This document shows, one piece after another, positions 7,459 through 16,416 of a DNA stretch of 64,000 bases. The stretch lies in NCBI GenBank assembly GCA_900557275.1, contig USRX01000001.1:174151-238150 (forward strand), written 5' to 3'. The stretch is from an uncultured Roseburia sp. Its GTDB lineage: Bacteria > Bacillota_A > Clostridia > Lachnospirales > Lachnospiraceae. Both the position numbers and the translations under genes were made by a program. The notes under the pieces are model-generated. The model was not told where the DNA came from, searched no databases, and saw nothing but the letters and a program-made list of their open reading frames with translations. Numbering within the stretch: the first letter of the stretch is position 1; every line of letters starts with the position of its first letter.

Positions 7459-9204
7459 ATGAGTACTGTAAAAATTAATGTCAATAAAGCTGTGCACTTA
7501 GATGTGAAGAAGGGCTCTACCATCCTTGAAGCAATCACGCAGGCACAGTTTCCATATATGGATATTGAAGTTCCGACACTTTACTATTTAAAAGGTGTTG
7601 TTGATGTGGATGATTCCGGTGTATGTATCGTTGAGGCAGACGGCGAAATTGTGAACGCTTCCCGTACCCGTGTCAGAGAGGGCATGAATATCGAGACACA
7701 GACGGAAGAAGTAATCCGTCTGAGAAAAGAAGCGTTGGCTGCAATCCTTGCAAAACATGATAAAAACTGTCTGGATTGTCTGCGCTGTAACAGCTGTGAA
7801 TTCCAGAACCTGTTATATAAATATGACTTTACCAATGAGCCGACAATGCCGAAAGAGGATCTGGAGGAACTGGATATGTCTTCCAAAGTTCTGATCCGTG
7901 ACAATAATAAATGTATCCGCTGTAAACGATGCATTAATGTTTGTGCAAAGATGCAGGCGGTTTCTGCAATTGCATGTACAGGAGATGGACTGGATGCAAC
8001 CATCGCACCGGCATCTCCGGCAGGACTGGCAGCAGCAAGCTGTGTAAACTGTGGACAGTGCGTGGCAGTATGTCCGGTAGGAGCCCTGACAGAAAAAGTA
8101 CAGACTTCAGACGTACAGGCAGCTCTGGATGATCCGAATAAATATGTTGTAGTACAGGTGGCTCCGGCAGTGCGTGCTGCACTGGGCGAAAGCTTTGAAT
8201 TTAATATCGGTAATGATGTGGAAGGCCGTATCGCAGATGCATTAAAACAGCTCGGATTTGACAAAGTATACGACACTAAGTTTGGTGCAGATCTGACTAT
8301 TGTAGAGGAAGCAAACGAATTGATCGACCGTATGAAGAATGATGGACAGCTTCCGCTGATTACATCCTGTTGTCCGGGCTGGATTAAATACGCAGAGCAT
8401 TTTTATCCGGATATGCTGGAAAATATTTCTTCATGCAAATCTCCGCATCAGATGCAGGGCGCAGTTGTAAAATCATATATTGCAGAAAAAGAAGACATCG
8501 CAAAAGAGAATATCGTAACTGTTTCTGTGATGCCATGTACAGCGAAAAAATTTGAAATCACAAGAGATGACGAAGATGGAGCAGGCGTACCGGATGTGGA
8601 TATCGTAATCACAACTAATGAGCTTGCAAAATTAATTCAGGATAATGAAATTAAATTTGAAGCAACAAATCGTAAAGCTAAATTTGATGATCCACTTGGA
8701 GTAGGCACAGGAGCAGCTGTTATCTTCGGAGCAACTGGCGGTGTTATGGAAGCTGCTTTAAGAACAGCAGTAGAAAAGATTACCGGCGAAGAACTGAGTG
8801 CGCTTGATTTTACCGACGTTCGTGGAATGAATGGTATCAAAGAAGCTTCTTATGATCTGAACGGTACCGAAGTAAAAGTTGCTGTCGTATCCGGTCTTGC
8901 CAATGCCAATGCATTGCTTACCAGAATTAAAAATGGCGAAGCAGAGTATCATTTTATAGAAGTTATGGCATGCCCAGGCGGATGTGTCAACGGTGGTGGG
9001 CAGCCGCATCAGGATGCCCATACCCATGTCATCCACAACATTCCGCAGGAGCGTGCAGCTGCCCTTTACCGCAATGATAAAAACAATGCGATCCGCAAAT
9101 CTCATGAAAACCCGTCTGTGATTAAACTCTACGAAGAGTATCTTGGCACACCGGGCAGCGAGAAAGCGCATGAGCTGCTGCATACGACTTATATTGCCAG
9201 ATAA
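7459..9204 (+). CDS. [FeFe] hydrogenase with degenerate N-terminal 2Fe-2S domain
   Basis: 581 residues. All three H-cluster motifs are intact: TSCCPGW, MPCTAKKFE and EVMACPGGCVNGGGQP, so catalysis is expected. Upstream are the His-Cys cluster motif (HDKNC, then two more Cys and CNSCE) and two [4Fe-4S] motifs, CIRCKRCINVC and CVNCGQCVAVC. The N-terminal 2Fe-2S/NuoG-like domain is recognisable (VPTLYYLKG...SGVCIVEADGE), but three of its four cysteines appear replaced (Tyr, Ser, Ser). It follows the flavoprotein by 13 bases. The likely role is H2 production or uptake coupled through the neighbouring ferredoxin to the flavoprotein. No HydB/HydC bifurcation subunits are present. Confidence 0.9.
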   Translation: MSTVKINVNKAVHLDVKKGSTILEAITQAQFPYMDIEVPTLYYLKGVVDVDDSGVCIVEADGEIVNASRTRVREGMNIETQTEEVIRLRKEALAAILAKHDKNCLDCLRCNSCEFQNLLYKYDFTNEPTMPKEDLEELDMSSKVLIRDNNKCIRCKRCINVCAKMQAVSAIACTGDGLDATIAPASPAGLAAASCVNCGQCVAVCPVGALTEKVQTSDVQAALDDPNKYVVVQVAPAVRAALGESFEFNIGNDVEGRIADALKQLGFDKVYDTKFGADLTIVEEANELIDRMKNDGQLPLITSCCPGWIKYAEHFYPDMLENISSCKSPHQMQGAVVKSYIAEKEDIAKENIVTVSVMPCTAKKFEITRDDEDGAGVPDVDIVITTNELAKLIQDNEIKFEATNRKAKFDDPLGVGTGAAVIFGATGGVMEAALRTAVEKITGEELSALDFTDVRGMNGIKEASYDLNGTEVKVAVVSGLANANALLTRIKNGEAEYHFIEVMACPGGCVNGGGQPHQDAHTHVIHNIPQERAAALYRNDKNNAIRKSHENPSVIKLYEEYLGTPGSEKAHELLHTTYIAR

Positions 9205-9232
9205 TATATTTAGTAAATGAAATACCCAATCA

Positions 9233-9257
9233 GAACGGATTGTATAACAATCCGTTC
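9233..9257 (+). terminator. Hairpin between hydrogenase and MFS genes
   Basis: Perfect 10-base arms GAACGGATTG (9233-9242) and CAATCCGTTC (9248-9257) with loop TATAA. The following T run is short, so it may reduce rather than stop transcription into the transporter, or protect the mRNA end. Confidence 0.55.
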
Positions 9258-9287
9258 TTTCGTGTACAGAAGGGAGAAAAATAAAAC

Positions 9288-10508
9288 ATGAAACAATTAA
9301 ATCGCTGGGTTTATGCAATCGTAGGAATCATCGTATTGCTGTTGGTAGGAATGGTCTATGCATGGTCTGTCATGTCCAAGTCTATAGCAGCAGCATTTCC
9401 AAAATGGAGCATGGGACAGCTTTCCTTAACATTTACCATTACGATGGCAATGTTCTGCGTAGGATGTCTGCTTGCAGGCATTCTGGCAAAGAAAGTAAAA
9501 TCAAGAATCTATATTATATTGGCGGCAGTATTGTTGCTTTGCGGATTCTTACTTACATCAGTAACGACATCACTGCCAATGCTGTATCTGGGCTTTGGTG
9601 TGCTGTGCGGCATGGGCGCCGGATTTTCTTACAATGCGGTCATGAGTACCATGTCTGCTTGGTTCCCGGATAAACAAGGTCTGATCTCCGGCATATTGCT
9701 CATGGGATTTGGCCTGAGCAGCTTTATTATAGGTAAGATCTTTGCAGCCGTCACGCCATCTGATGGCAGTGATGTGTGGAGAAGTACATTCCGTGTACTT
9801 GGAATCCTTACTTTTATCGTACTGATTGTTGCAAGCTTCTTTTTTGTAAAACCGGGTGCAGATTTTAAAGTGCCGGAAGGAAAGAAGCCGGTTCAGCTGC
9901 GTCAGCCAGCGCTTGATATAAATGCAGGACAGATGGTGCGTCAGCCGTCTTTCTGGATGTATTATGTATGGGCAATCGTGCTGAGCGCGGCAGGTTTGGT
10001 ACTCGTATCTCAGGCAGCAGGTATCGCCGGACAGGTAGGAACCGGCATTTCCGATGGAACGATTGCCACGGTTGTTGGACTGATCTCCATCTTAAATGGT
10101 ATCGGAAGAGTCTTTTTTGGCGCCGTATTTGACAAAAAAGGATACCGTTTTACCATGATCCTTGACATGATCATCTTTATTGTGGCGGCAGTGATCCTGA
10201 TCCTTGCGCTTTCCGGTGGACAGTTTGCCGGTATCGTGGCAGGATTTGTGATCGGTGGTTTTGCTTATGGCGGCGTTATGCCGACCAACTCTGCTATTAT
10301 CAGTGATTTCTTCGGAAGAACGAATTTCCCCATGAACTTTTCCCTGATCAATACAAACTTGATCATTGCATCTGTGGCATCCACTATTGCAGGAAAATTA
10401 TATGACAGCACACAGTCCTATATGAGTGCACTGATCATGCTGCTGGGACTTGTTATTGCCGGTGTTGTCGTATCCTTTGGTATCCGCCGTCCGAAAGAAA
10501 AAGCCTAG
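9288..10508 (+). CDS. MFS transporter, oxalate/formate-antiporter (OFA) type
   Basis: 406 residues with about 12 hydrophobic helices. The loop after helix 2 (GILAKKVKSR), the helix-4 stretch GFGVLCGMGAGFSYNAVMST and the SAWFPDKQGL loop match the OFA subfamily of major facilitators, which exchange small carboxylates. It starts 83 bases after the hydrogenase with AAGGGAG. Its place at the end of the island suggests it imports the substrate or exports the carboxylic product, perhaps as an antiporter. The substrate cannot be read from the sequence. Confidence 0.82.
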   Translation: MKQLNRWVYAIVGIIVLLLVGMVYAWSVMSKSIAAAFPKWSMGQLSLTFTITMAMFCVGCLLAGILAKKVKSRIYIILAAVLLLCGFLLTSVTTSLPMLYLGFGVLCGMGAGFSYNAVMSTMSAWFPDKQGLISGILLMGFGLSSFIIGKIFAAVTPSDGSDVWRSTFRVLGILTFIVLIVASFFFVKPGADFKVPEGKKPVQLRQPALDINAGQMVRQPSFWMYYVWAIVLSAAGLVLVSQAAGIAGQVGTGISDGTIATVVGLISILNGIGRVFFGAVFDKKGYRFTMILDMIIFIVAAVILILALSGGQFAGIVAGFVIGGFAYGGVMPTNSAIISDFFGRTNFPMNFSLINTNLIIASVASTIAGKLYDSTQSYMSALIMLLGLVIAGVVVSFGIRRPKEKA

Positions 10509-10561
10509 AGGGTTTTGAAATTTAGAAATAATATAAAATTAACTAAACAGAAAATGATAGA

Positions 10562-12136
10562 TTATTTTTGTTCCAGTCGTTTTTCCATAGCATGTACAAC
10601 TGTTTCCAGTACTTTGACACGGGCATAGTATTTGTCGTTGCCTTCTACGATGGTCCATGGGGCATACGTAGTGGATGTGCGGATCAGCATTTCGTCCACT
10701 GCTTTTTCGTATTGATCCCATTTTTCCCGGTTTCTCCAGTCTTCATCGGTAATTTTCCATTGTTTCTCTGGATTTTCCATACGCTCTTTGAATCGGCGTT
10801 CCTGTTCGTCTTTGTCAATTTGCATCCAGAATTTCAATACAAGGGTGCCATGCTGGGCTAATTGCAGTTCCATATCGTTGATCTCCTGATAAGCCCGCTG
10901 CCATTCCTCTGTGCTGCAGAAACCTTCGATCCGTTCTACCATGACTCTGCCGTACCAGGTGCGGTCGAAGATGGCGATGTGTCCGTCTTTTGGCATGTTC
11001 TGCCAGAAACGCCAGAGATAATGATGGCTTTTTTCCAGATCATTCGGGGAAGCAGTAGGATGTACCTGATAGCCTCTTGGATCCATTTCCTCCGTCAGTC
11101 GTTTGATGGCGCCGCCTTTGCCACCTGCATCCCAGCCTTCAAATCCAATGACCACTGGAATCTGTCGGAGATAAAACTCTCCGTGAAGCTGGCGGATGCG
11201 GGATTGCAGATCCTTTAGTTTCGCACGATATTCTTCTTTGGAAAGCGCCAGAGAGAGGTCTGCCTTGCCAAGACTGGAAGTGCGCAGGATGTCATCGGCA
11301 GATGTGTCTGCTTTAAGGTTATCTTGTTTAGGTGTTTTTTCTATTGTAGTTTCAGAAACTGTGGTTATATCATGGTCTGTGAAAGTTCCTGATAACGGTA
11401 GTGGCTGCGCTGTCGCTGGCTGCCTGGTATATGCAAGCGTCTCCTGCAATGCCTGAATGACAACGGTGTAGATTTTTACTGTAGCAAATTCCCGGTCCAT
11501 GGATTCAATCAGCGTCCACGGTGCATAGCTGGTGTCCGTGTGTTCCAGCATTTCGTCACACATTTCTTTGTAGAGGTCAAATTCTTTATTCCGCTTCAGA
11601 TCGCCGGTGCTTACACGCCATGCAGTAGCGTTGGATTCCTGCAATTTTTTAAACCGTTTCTTCTGTTCTTTTTTATCAATACAGAGAAATAGTTTGATGA
11701 TGACGGTTCCATCAGCGGTAAGTTGCCGTTCAAAGCTGTTGATTTGGTCAAAACTGGAAGAGAGGTTGCGACGTGGCAGAAGTTCGTCAAAGCGGTCCAG
11801 AAGGACTTTTCGATACCAGCTTCGATCAAAGATGGCGATCTCCCCTTTTGCCGGCGTATTGATCCAGTAGCGCCAGAGAAATGGATGCCGTCTCTGTTCT
11901 TCTGATTCCCGTCCGACGGAACGAACATAAAATCCTCTCGGATCCATGGCATGGATCAGTTTTCCGATCTGGTAGCCTTTTCCGGCTGCACCAAATCCTT
12001 CAAATACGATCATAACAGGAAGCTTCTGTGCTTTACATTCCCGCTGCAGGCGAGCCAGTTCAGGTTCCAGAATGGACATTCTCTTTTTAAATTCTTCTTT
12101 TGACATTTTGCGTGTCATATCAATTTGTTCCAGCAT
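10562..12136 (-). CDS. pap: Tandem-domain PPK2, polyphosphate:AMP phosphotransferase type
   Basis: 524 residues made of two homologous PPK2 domains, about 15-245 and 285-520, joined by a Thr-rich linker. Each has a Walker A-like loop (FEGFGAAGKGYQIGKL and FEGWDAGGKGGAIKRL) and a lid/Walker B region (AIFDRSWYRKVL and AIFDRTWYGRVM). Two-domain PPK2 proteins of this size are class II enzymes that phosphorylate AMP to ADP with polyphosphate, the C-terminal domain usually being catalytic. The second domain here has the canonical GWDAGGKGG; the first has GFGAAGKGY and may be less active. AAAGGAG lies before the ATG. It is monocistronic and convergent with the MFS gene. Confidence 0.92.
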   Translation of the reverse strand: MLEQIDMTRKMSKEEFKKRMSILEPELARLQRECKAQKLPVMIVFEGFGAAGKGYQIGKLIHAMDPRGFYVRSVGRESEEQRRHPFLWRYWINTPAKGEIAIFDRSWYRKVLLDRFDELLPRRNLSSSFDQINSFERQLTADGTVIIKLFLCIDKKEQKKRFKKLQESNATAWRVSTGDLKRNKEFDLYKEMCDEMLEHTDTSYAPWTLIESMDREFATVKIYTVVIQALQETLAYTRQPATAQPLPLSGTFTDHDITTVSETTIEKTPKQDNLKADTSADDILRTSSLGKADLSLALSKEEYRAKLKDLQSRIRQLHGEFYLRQIPVVIGFEGWDAGGKGGAIKRLTEEMDPRGYQVHPTASPNDLEKSHHYLWRFWQNMPKDGHIAIFDRTWYGRVMVERIEGFCSTEEWQRAYQEINDMELQLAQHGTLVLKFWMQIDKDEQERRFKERMENPEKQWKITDEDWRNREKWDQYEKAVDEMLIRTSTTYAPWTIVEGNDKYYARVKVLETVVHAMEKRLEQK

Positions 12137-12391
12137 GTAAATACTCCTTTCGGATGGTTCATTTCAACGAGTCTGAATCATATAAAAAGATTATCTTGTA
12201 TTCGGTCATTTTTGTAACTGTTTTTCATCAAATCATAGAAATCAAGTGTGCAAAAACTAACTGATAGAAAATACATTCATATAAAAATAGTGTAGTACAT
12301 TTTTACAGAAATATCCACATGAAAAATAAAAGATTCTGAAAATATCAAGAACGTGATCGTGATGAATATACTTTTTGAGCCCTGCTTTTTT

Positions 12392-12430
12392 GCAGATATT
12401 CGGGCGTTGAGCGGTATCTGCGATTTTTTT
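12392..12430 (+). terminator. Terminator-like hairpin just upstream of a small ORF
   Basis: Arms GCAGATA (12392-12398) and TATCTGC (12415-12421), followed by GA and seven T. No plus-strand gene ends before it, so it may be a leader attenuator for the ORF at 12454 or the end of a short RNA. An alternative pairing, GCCC (about 12379) with GGGC (about 12401), overlaps the left arm. Confidence 0.55.
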
Positions 12431-12453
12431 GTTGGAAGATTGAATGAACAGAA

Positions 12454-12594
12454 ATGGAGAAAAATTATGACAGAACAGGAAAAAATGCATTAAGCAGAAA
12501 TGAGATTGTTGCAATGATGTGTCAGGCATGGAAGCCGGAAACGGCAGAAGAGCAGGAGACACTTCTTTCTCTTCTGGAAAAAATTCAGGCATAG
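12454..12594 (+). CDS. Hypothetical 46-residue protein
   Basis: ATG 12454 to TAG 12592-12594 encodes a charged protein beginning MEKNYDRTGKNALSRNE and ending LLSLLEKIQA. The C-terminal half (AEEQETLLSLLEKIQA) would form an amphipathic helix. No cysteine pairs or membrane helix. The ribosome site is weak (GGAAGA about 15 bases upstream), which lowers confidence. It lies behind a terminator-like hairpin, on the strand opposite to pap. I recognise no family. It could be a remnant of a longer gene or a true small protein. Confidence 0.4.
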   Translation: MEKNYDRTGKNALSRNEIVAMMCQAWKPETAEEQETLLSLLEKIQA

Positions 12595-12793
12595 TTTTTC
12601 TGCGGGTATATGTGTTGTATGCGGGGAGAAGGTTGTGAAGAAATATTTTCATGACTATTTGTGCTACCGAAAAAATGTGGTGGAATGGATAATCGTGTGA
12701 ATATAGTAAAAGAATGCTATACATAAAATCTATGAAAGCAATGAAAAAAATTGTTAAAGAAAGCGGTAAAATATGAAATCGGGGTAAGGTTAC

Positions 12794-12822
12794 TTGACAA
12801 TATTTCTCAATCCAGATAATAT
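12794..12822 (+). promoter_or_regulatory. Sigma-A-type promoter
   Basis: TTGACA (12794-12799), 17-base spacer, TAATAT (12817-12822). It is one of the best -35/-10 pairs in the window. It drives a short unit ending in the hairpin at 12940-12990 and, by read-through, the CNNM/CBS gene at 13096. Confidence 0.7.
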
Positions 12823-12829
12823 ATGAAAT

Positions 12830-13000
12830 ATATATTTGACGAGGAGATTGTGAAAAAGAAATGGAAACAGGCGACAGTGACCCTGATCATAATACAACAG
12901 ACGTTTGTGTAACAACACAGAGACGATACAGAAAAATATATGAGACATGGCCTGTGCGGAAGTGTAATTTCCACACAGGTCATGTCTCATGCTGTTTTTC
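12830..13000 (+). ncRNA. Candidate short transcript or attenuated leader
   Basis: From the promoter at 12794 the predicted transcript of about 170 bases ends in a hairpin with 17-base arms (12940-12956 and 12974-12990, one G-U/mismatch step) followed by GCTGTTTTTC. It contains GAGGAG and a 20-codon GTG-started frame at 12850 (KKKWKQATVTLIIIQQTFV after the start). It may be a small RNA, a leader peptide or an attenuator for the downstream gene. No known RNA family recognised. Confidence 0.4.
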
Positions 13001-13095
13001 TGATAATTGGATGGTAATGTTTGACGGCATGAAGATATAAAATAACGGTGTTAGATAAAAAACATAGATAAGTATATAGAGGAGAGAACAGAGAC

Positions 13096-14421
13096 TTGAA
13101 ACCAACAACAGGCATATGGATCTTGATCCAGATTATTTTGATCGTATTATATGCGGTATTTTCCAGTGCGGAGATCAGCATATTATCAGCGAATAAAAGA
13201 AAATCAGAGACGGAAGAGGAAGAAAAAGACCGTAAGTGGGAGCGTCTGAACAGATTAAAAGAAGCGCCGGAAAAATTTATCACTCGGATGCGGACAGCGG
13301 TAATGTTCTGCGGATTTTTAAACAGCGCATTTGTGTCGGAACGGTTTGCAGATCCGCTGACAGAGCAGCTTCTGAAGAATGAGGCAGTCAGAGCGCATTG
13401 TTCCTATGGAGCAGTACATACGGTAGCTGTGATTATCGTCATATTGATACTGGTCTGTATGACCATGATCTTTGGGGAAATCGTACCACGACGGGCAGCA
13501 GCGAAAGAATCTGTGAAGATGGCGCGGACGCTTTCCGGGATCGCAGCGGCGGTATCCGCACTCTTTGCACCACTTGCCGGATTTCTTAACGGCATTTCAA
13601 AAGGCATCTTGAAAATGGCAAATGTGGATGTCAGCGAAGAACACGGAGCGGTCAGTGAGGAAGAGATCCGTATGCTTGTGGACGCCGGCAGTGAAAAGGG
13701 CGCCATTGACTATGAAGAAAAGGAGTTTATCCAGAATGTGTTTGAATTTGACGATCTGGACGCAGAAGAGATCGCCACACACAGAACGGATGTGGATATG
13801 CTCTGGATGGAGGATGATGACCAGACATGGAAAGAGACGATCCATGATACCCGTCATACACTGTATCCAATCTGCGAGGAATCCCCGGATCATATCGTGG
13901 GAATACTGAATGCAAAAGATTATTTCCGACTGGATGACAAGACAAGGGAAAATATCGTTGCCCATGCGGTCAAACCGGCATATTTTGTACCGGAGACGAT
14001 CAAAGCCGATCAGCTTTTTAGGAATATGCGAAGCAAAGGTTATACCATGGCAGTGGTGCTGGATGAGTACGGCGGCATGGTAGGTATCGTTACTCTCAAT
14101 GACCTGATCGAACAGCTTGTGGGAAAACTGGAGGCAAATGTGCCGGAGATCCGGGAAGACGAGCCGAAGATCAGCCGCATCAACGATACGACCTGGTCCG
14201 TGACTGGAAATGCTACTCTGGACGATCTGGAAGATGCCATTGGAGTGTCTTTTGAAAACGAAGAGTATGATACCTTTACCGGTCTGATCTTTGACGCCCT
14301 TGGCATGGTGCCAGAGGATGGTCCGCAGAACATTGATCTGCAGCTGCCGGGGCTGATGATCCATATCAGTCTGATCGAAGAGCATCAGGTGGAGCAGGCA
14401 ACGATCCATATATGCGAGTAA
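13096..14421 (+). CDS. CNNM/HlyC-CorC family membrane protein with CBS domains
   Basis: 441 residues started by TTG 13096 behind GAGGAGAG. The N-terminal DUF21/CNNM domain (about 1-190) has three or four hydrophobic helices, including GIWILIQIILIVLYAVFSSAEIS and a second helix with the GEIVPRRAAAKE motif. A paired CBS domain follows (about 210-335; LDEYGGMVGIVTLNDLIEQLVG). A CorC_HlyC domain (about 350-440) ends the protein. The family is linked to Mg2+/Co2+ export or ion homeostasis; the older name hemolysin is misleading. It may belong to the transcription unit of the upstream promoter-hairpin. Confidence 0.9.
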   Translation: MKPTTGIWILIQIILIVLYAVFSSAEISILSANKRKSETEEEEKDRKWERLNRLKEAPEKFITRMRTAVMFCGFLNSAFVSERFADPLTEQLLKNEAVRAHCSYGAVHTVAVIIVILILVCMTMIFGEIVPRRAAAKESVKMARTLSGIAAAVSALFAPLAGFLNGISKGILKMANVDVSEEHGAVSEEEIRMLVDAGSEKGAIDYEEKEFIQNVFEFDDLDAEEIATHRTDVDMLWMEDDDQTWKETIHDTRHTLYPICEESPDHIVGILNAKDYFRLDDKTRENIVAHAVKPAYFVPETIKADQLFRNMRSKGYTMAVVLDEYGGMVGIVTLNDLIEQLVGKLEANVPEIREDEPKISRINDTTWSVTGNATLDDLEDAIGVSFENEEYDTFTGLIFDALGMVPEDGPQNIDLQLPGLMIHISLIEEHQVEQATIHICE

Positions 14422-14557
14422 AATTTACACATATATCTGAAATGTCAGATAAACACATGGGTGTGACGTATATGAAAAAATGTCTCAATTTTCACATCTT
14501 TGTTTCGTTTACTGGAAAACGTAGAAGAGATTAGTGGAAAAATTAAGATTAAGAAAT

Positions 14558-14631
14558 AAAAGATTATCCTTCGATATCTGGGAAAAACTGTTTAAAAAAC
14601 ATTTTGTCTGGATATCAGGATAATCTTTTTT
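14558..14631. terminator. Bidirectional terminator between convergent genes
   Basis: AAAGATTATCC (14558-14569 region) pairs with GGATAATCTTT (14618-14628), with an inner GATATC/GATATC pair and a T run on both strands. It serves the CNNM/CBS gene and dnaK. Confidence 0.8.
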
Positions 14632-14646
14632 GTAGTCAGATTTTAT

Positions 14647-16416
14647 TTAAACCTGAACATCATTGTCAAGCAACTGGAACGCATATTCTGCGGAACCTTC
14701 CAGCTTGAATTTCGCATCCTGGATCGCCTGCTGCTGTTCCGGCGTCATATCGGCTGGTTTTACCCGGCGCATGGCTTTTTGCAGGTTGATGATATCGGAA
14801 CGGATCAGGGATTTTGTCTGCCGATCCAACTGTTTCTTTGTCTTAACAATGGCATTTTCTGCCTTGCGGATCAGCTGCTGTGATTCGGAATACAGGTCAA
14901 AACAGGTCTTTCTCTGGGTGTCGGTAGCAGCATATTCGGCCGCGTTTTGAACGGCTTCTTCGATCTCTTCATCAGACATATTGCTGCTGGTCGTGATCGT
15001 GATATGCTGTTCTTTGCCGGTGCCCAGATCTTTGGCAGAAACATTTACGATACCGTTTGCATCGATGTCAAAGGTAACCTCGATCTGTGGTACGCCTGCC
15101 ATGGCACGACGGATGCCGCGGAGTGTAAACTTGCCCAGCAGTTTGTTGTCTTTTGCAAACTGACGCTCGCCCTGCAATACTTTGATAACAACAGAAGTCT
15201 GAAAGTTCTGTGCAGTTGTAAATACCTGACTGTAACGGGTCGGGATCGTGGTGTTGCGTTGGATCAGTGGTGTGGAGACACCGCCTACCGTTTCGATGGA
15301 AAGCGTCAGTGGCGTGACATCCATCAGAAGGATCTCATTGAGAGAGCTGTCTCCGGCAAGTTTACCGCCCTGGATGGCAGCACCCAGCGCGACACATTCA
15401 TCTGGGTTTAAGTTTTTGCTTGGTTCCTGACCGAGCAGATGGCGGACTTTCTCCTGTACCGCTGGGATTCTCGTAGAACCTCCGACTAACAGCACTTTAG
15501 ACAGATCAGCAGGACGAAGCCCTGCATCTGCCAGAGCCGTTTGTACCGGACCAGCAGTGCTTTCTGTCAGATCCTGTGTCAGTTCTTCAAATTTTGCACG
15601 GGTCAGTGTGATATCCATATGTACCGGGCCGTTGCGGTTGGCAGAAATATAAGGCAGGTTGATATTAGTTACAGTAGCGGAAGAGAGCGCAATCTTTGCT
15701 TTTTCAGATTCTTCCTTTACTCGTTTCAAAGCGACCGGATCTTTGGCGAGGTTGACGCCTTCCAGCTGCTGGAATTCCCGGAGGAGATAATCGCAGATAC
15801 GTTTGTCATAATCATCCCCGCCCAGACGGTTGTTTCCGGCAGTGGCGAGAACTTCGATCATACCTTCGCTGATCTCAATTACAGAGACATCGAAAGTGCC
15901 GCCGCCCAGATCATACACAAGAATTTTTTGTGGGATCGCATTATCCAGTCCGTAAGCCAGCGCGGCTGCGGTAGGCTCATTGATGATGCGGTGTACATTC
16001 AGTCCGGCGATACGACCGGCATCTTTGGTCGCTTTTCTCTGAGCATCGTCAAAATATGCCGGAACGGTAATGACAGCATCCGTAACCGGTTCGCCAAGGT
16101 ACGCTTCCGCATCCTTTTTCAGTTTTTGAAGGATCATGGAAGAAATTTCCTGTGGCGTATATTTTTTATGATCGATATTTACTGTATAATTTCTGCCCAT
16201 TTCTCTTTTTATAGAAGAGATTGTACGGTCAGGATTCGTTACCGCCTGCCGTTTTGCAGTATCTCCCACCAGTCGCTCCCCATTTTTTGTAAAAGCTACG
16301 ACAGAAGGAGTGGTACGGCTGCCTTCCGCATTGACGATAACGGTTGGCTGTCCTCCTTCCATGACAGCCACACAGCTGTTCGTTGTTCCAAGATCTATTC
16401 CAATGATTTTTCCCAT
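14647..16416 (-). CDS. dnaK: DnaK (Hsp70) paralogue
   Basis: 589 residues. The nucleotide-binding domain has [25 protein letters not shown] and [13 protein letters not shown]. The linker/substrate domain follows with [17 protein letters not shown]. The C-terminal lid is short. The length is somewhat below that of main Firmicutes DnaK (about 610-620), and no grpE, dnaJ, hrcA or CIRCE element is adjacent. I infer a secondary, separately regulated Hsp70 rather than the main stress chaperone, although the sequence is a standard DnaK. It lies about 7 kb from a DUF5716 gene that also has an Hsp70-like fold; a link is possible but untested. Confidence 0.9.
   Translation of the reverse strand: MGKIIGIDLGTTNSCVAVMEGGQPTVIVNAEGSRTTPSVVAFTKNGERLVGDTAKRQAVTNPDRTISSIKREMGRNYTVNIDHKKYTPQEISSMILQKLKKDAEAYLGEPVTDAVITVPAYFDDAQRKATKDAGRIAGLNVHRIINEPTAAALAYGLDNAIPQKILVYDLGGGTFDVSVIEISEGMIEVLATAGNNRLGGDDYDKRICDYLLREFQQLEGVNLAKDPVALKRVKEESEKAKIALSSATVTNINLPYISANRNGPVHMDITLTRAKFEELTQDLTESTAGPVQTALADAGLRPADLSKVLLVGGSTRIPAVQEKVRHLLGQEPSKNLNPDECVALGAAIQGGKLAGDSSLNEILLMDVTPLTLSIETVGGVSTPLIQRNTTIPTRYSQVFTTAQNFQTSVVIKVLQGERQFAKDNKLLGKFTLRGIRRAMAGVPQIEVTFDIDANGIVNVSAKDLGTGKEQHITITTSSNMSDEEIEEAVQNAAEYAATDTQRKTCFDLYSESQQLIRKAENAIVKTKKQLDRQTKSLIRSDIINLQKAMRRVKPADMTPEQQQAIQDAKFKLEGSAEYAFQLLDNDVQV

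Larger units (their letters stand above)
12137..13095 (+). other. 960-base gap: small ORF, hairpins and a promoter, listed separately
   Basis: No long gene is present. Contents: the pap 5' region (12137 to about 12250), a terminator-like hairpin at 12392-12430, a 46-codon ORF at 12454-12594, a clear promoter at 12794-12822 and a long hairpin at 12940-12990. A 59-codon frame from ATG 12861 runs through that hairpin and is not supported. Confidence 0.6.

Noticed and set aside
7584..8276. 230-codon minus-strand frame inside the hydrogenase gene
   Set aside because: Antisense to a well-conserved coding region; its Ser/Thr/Ala-rich composition reflects reversed codons.
12861..13040. 59-codon frame from ATG 12861 through the long hairpin
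   Set aside because: It would have to be translated through the 12940-12990 stem and has no recognisable domain; the promoter-hairpin reading fits better.
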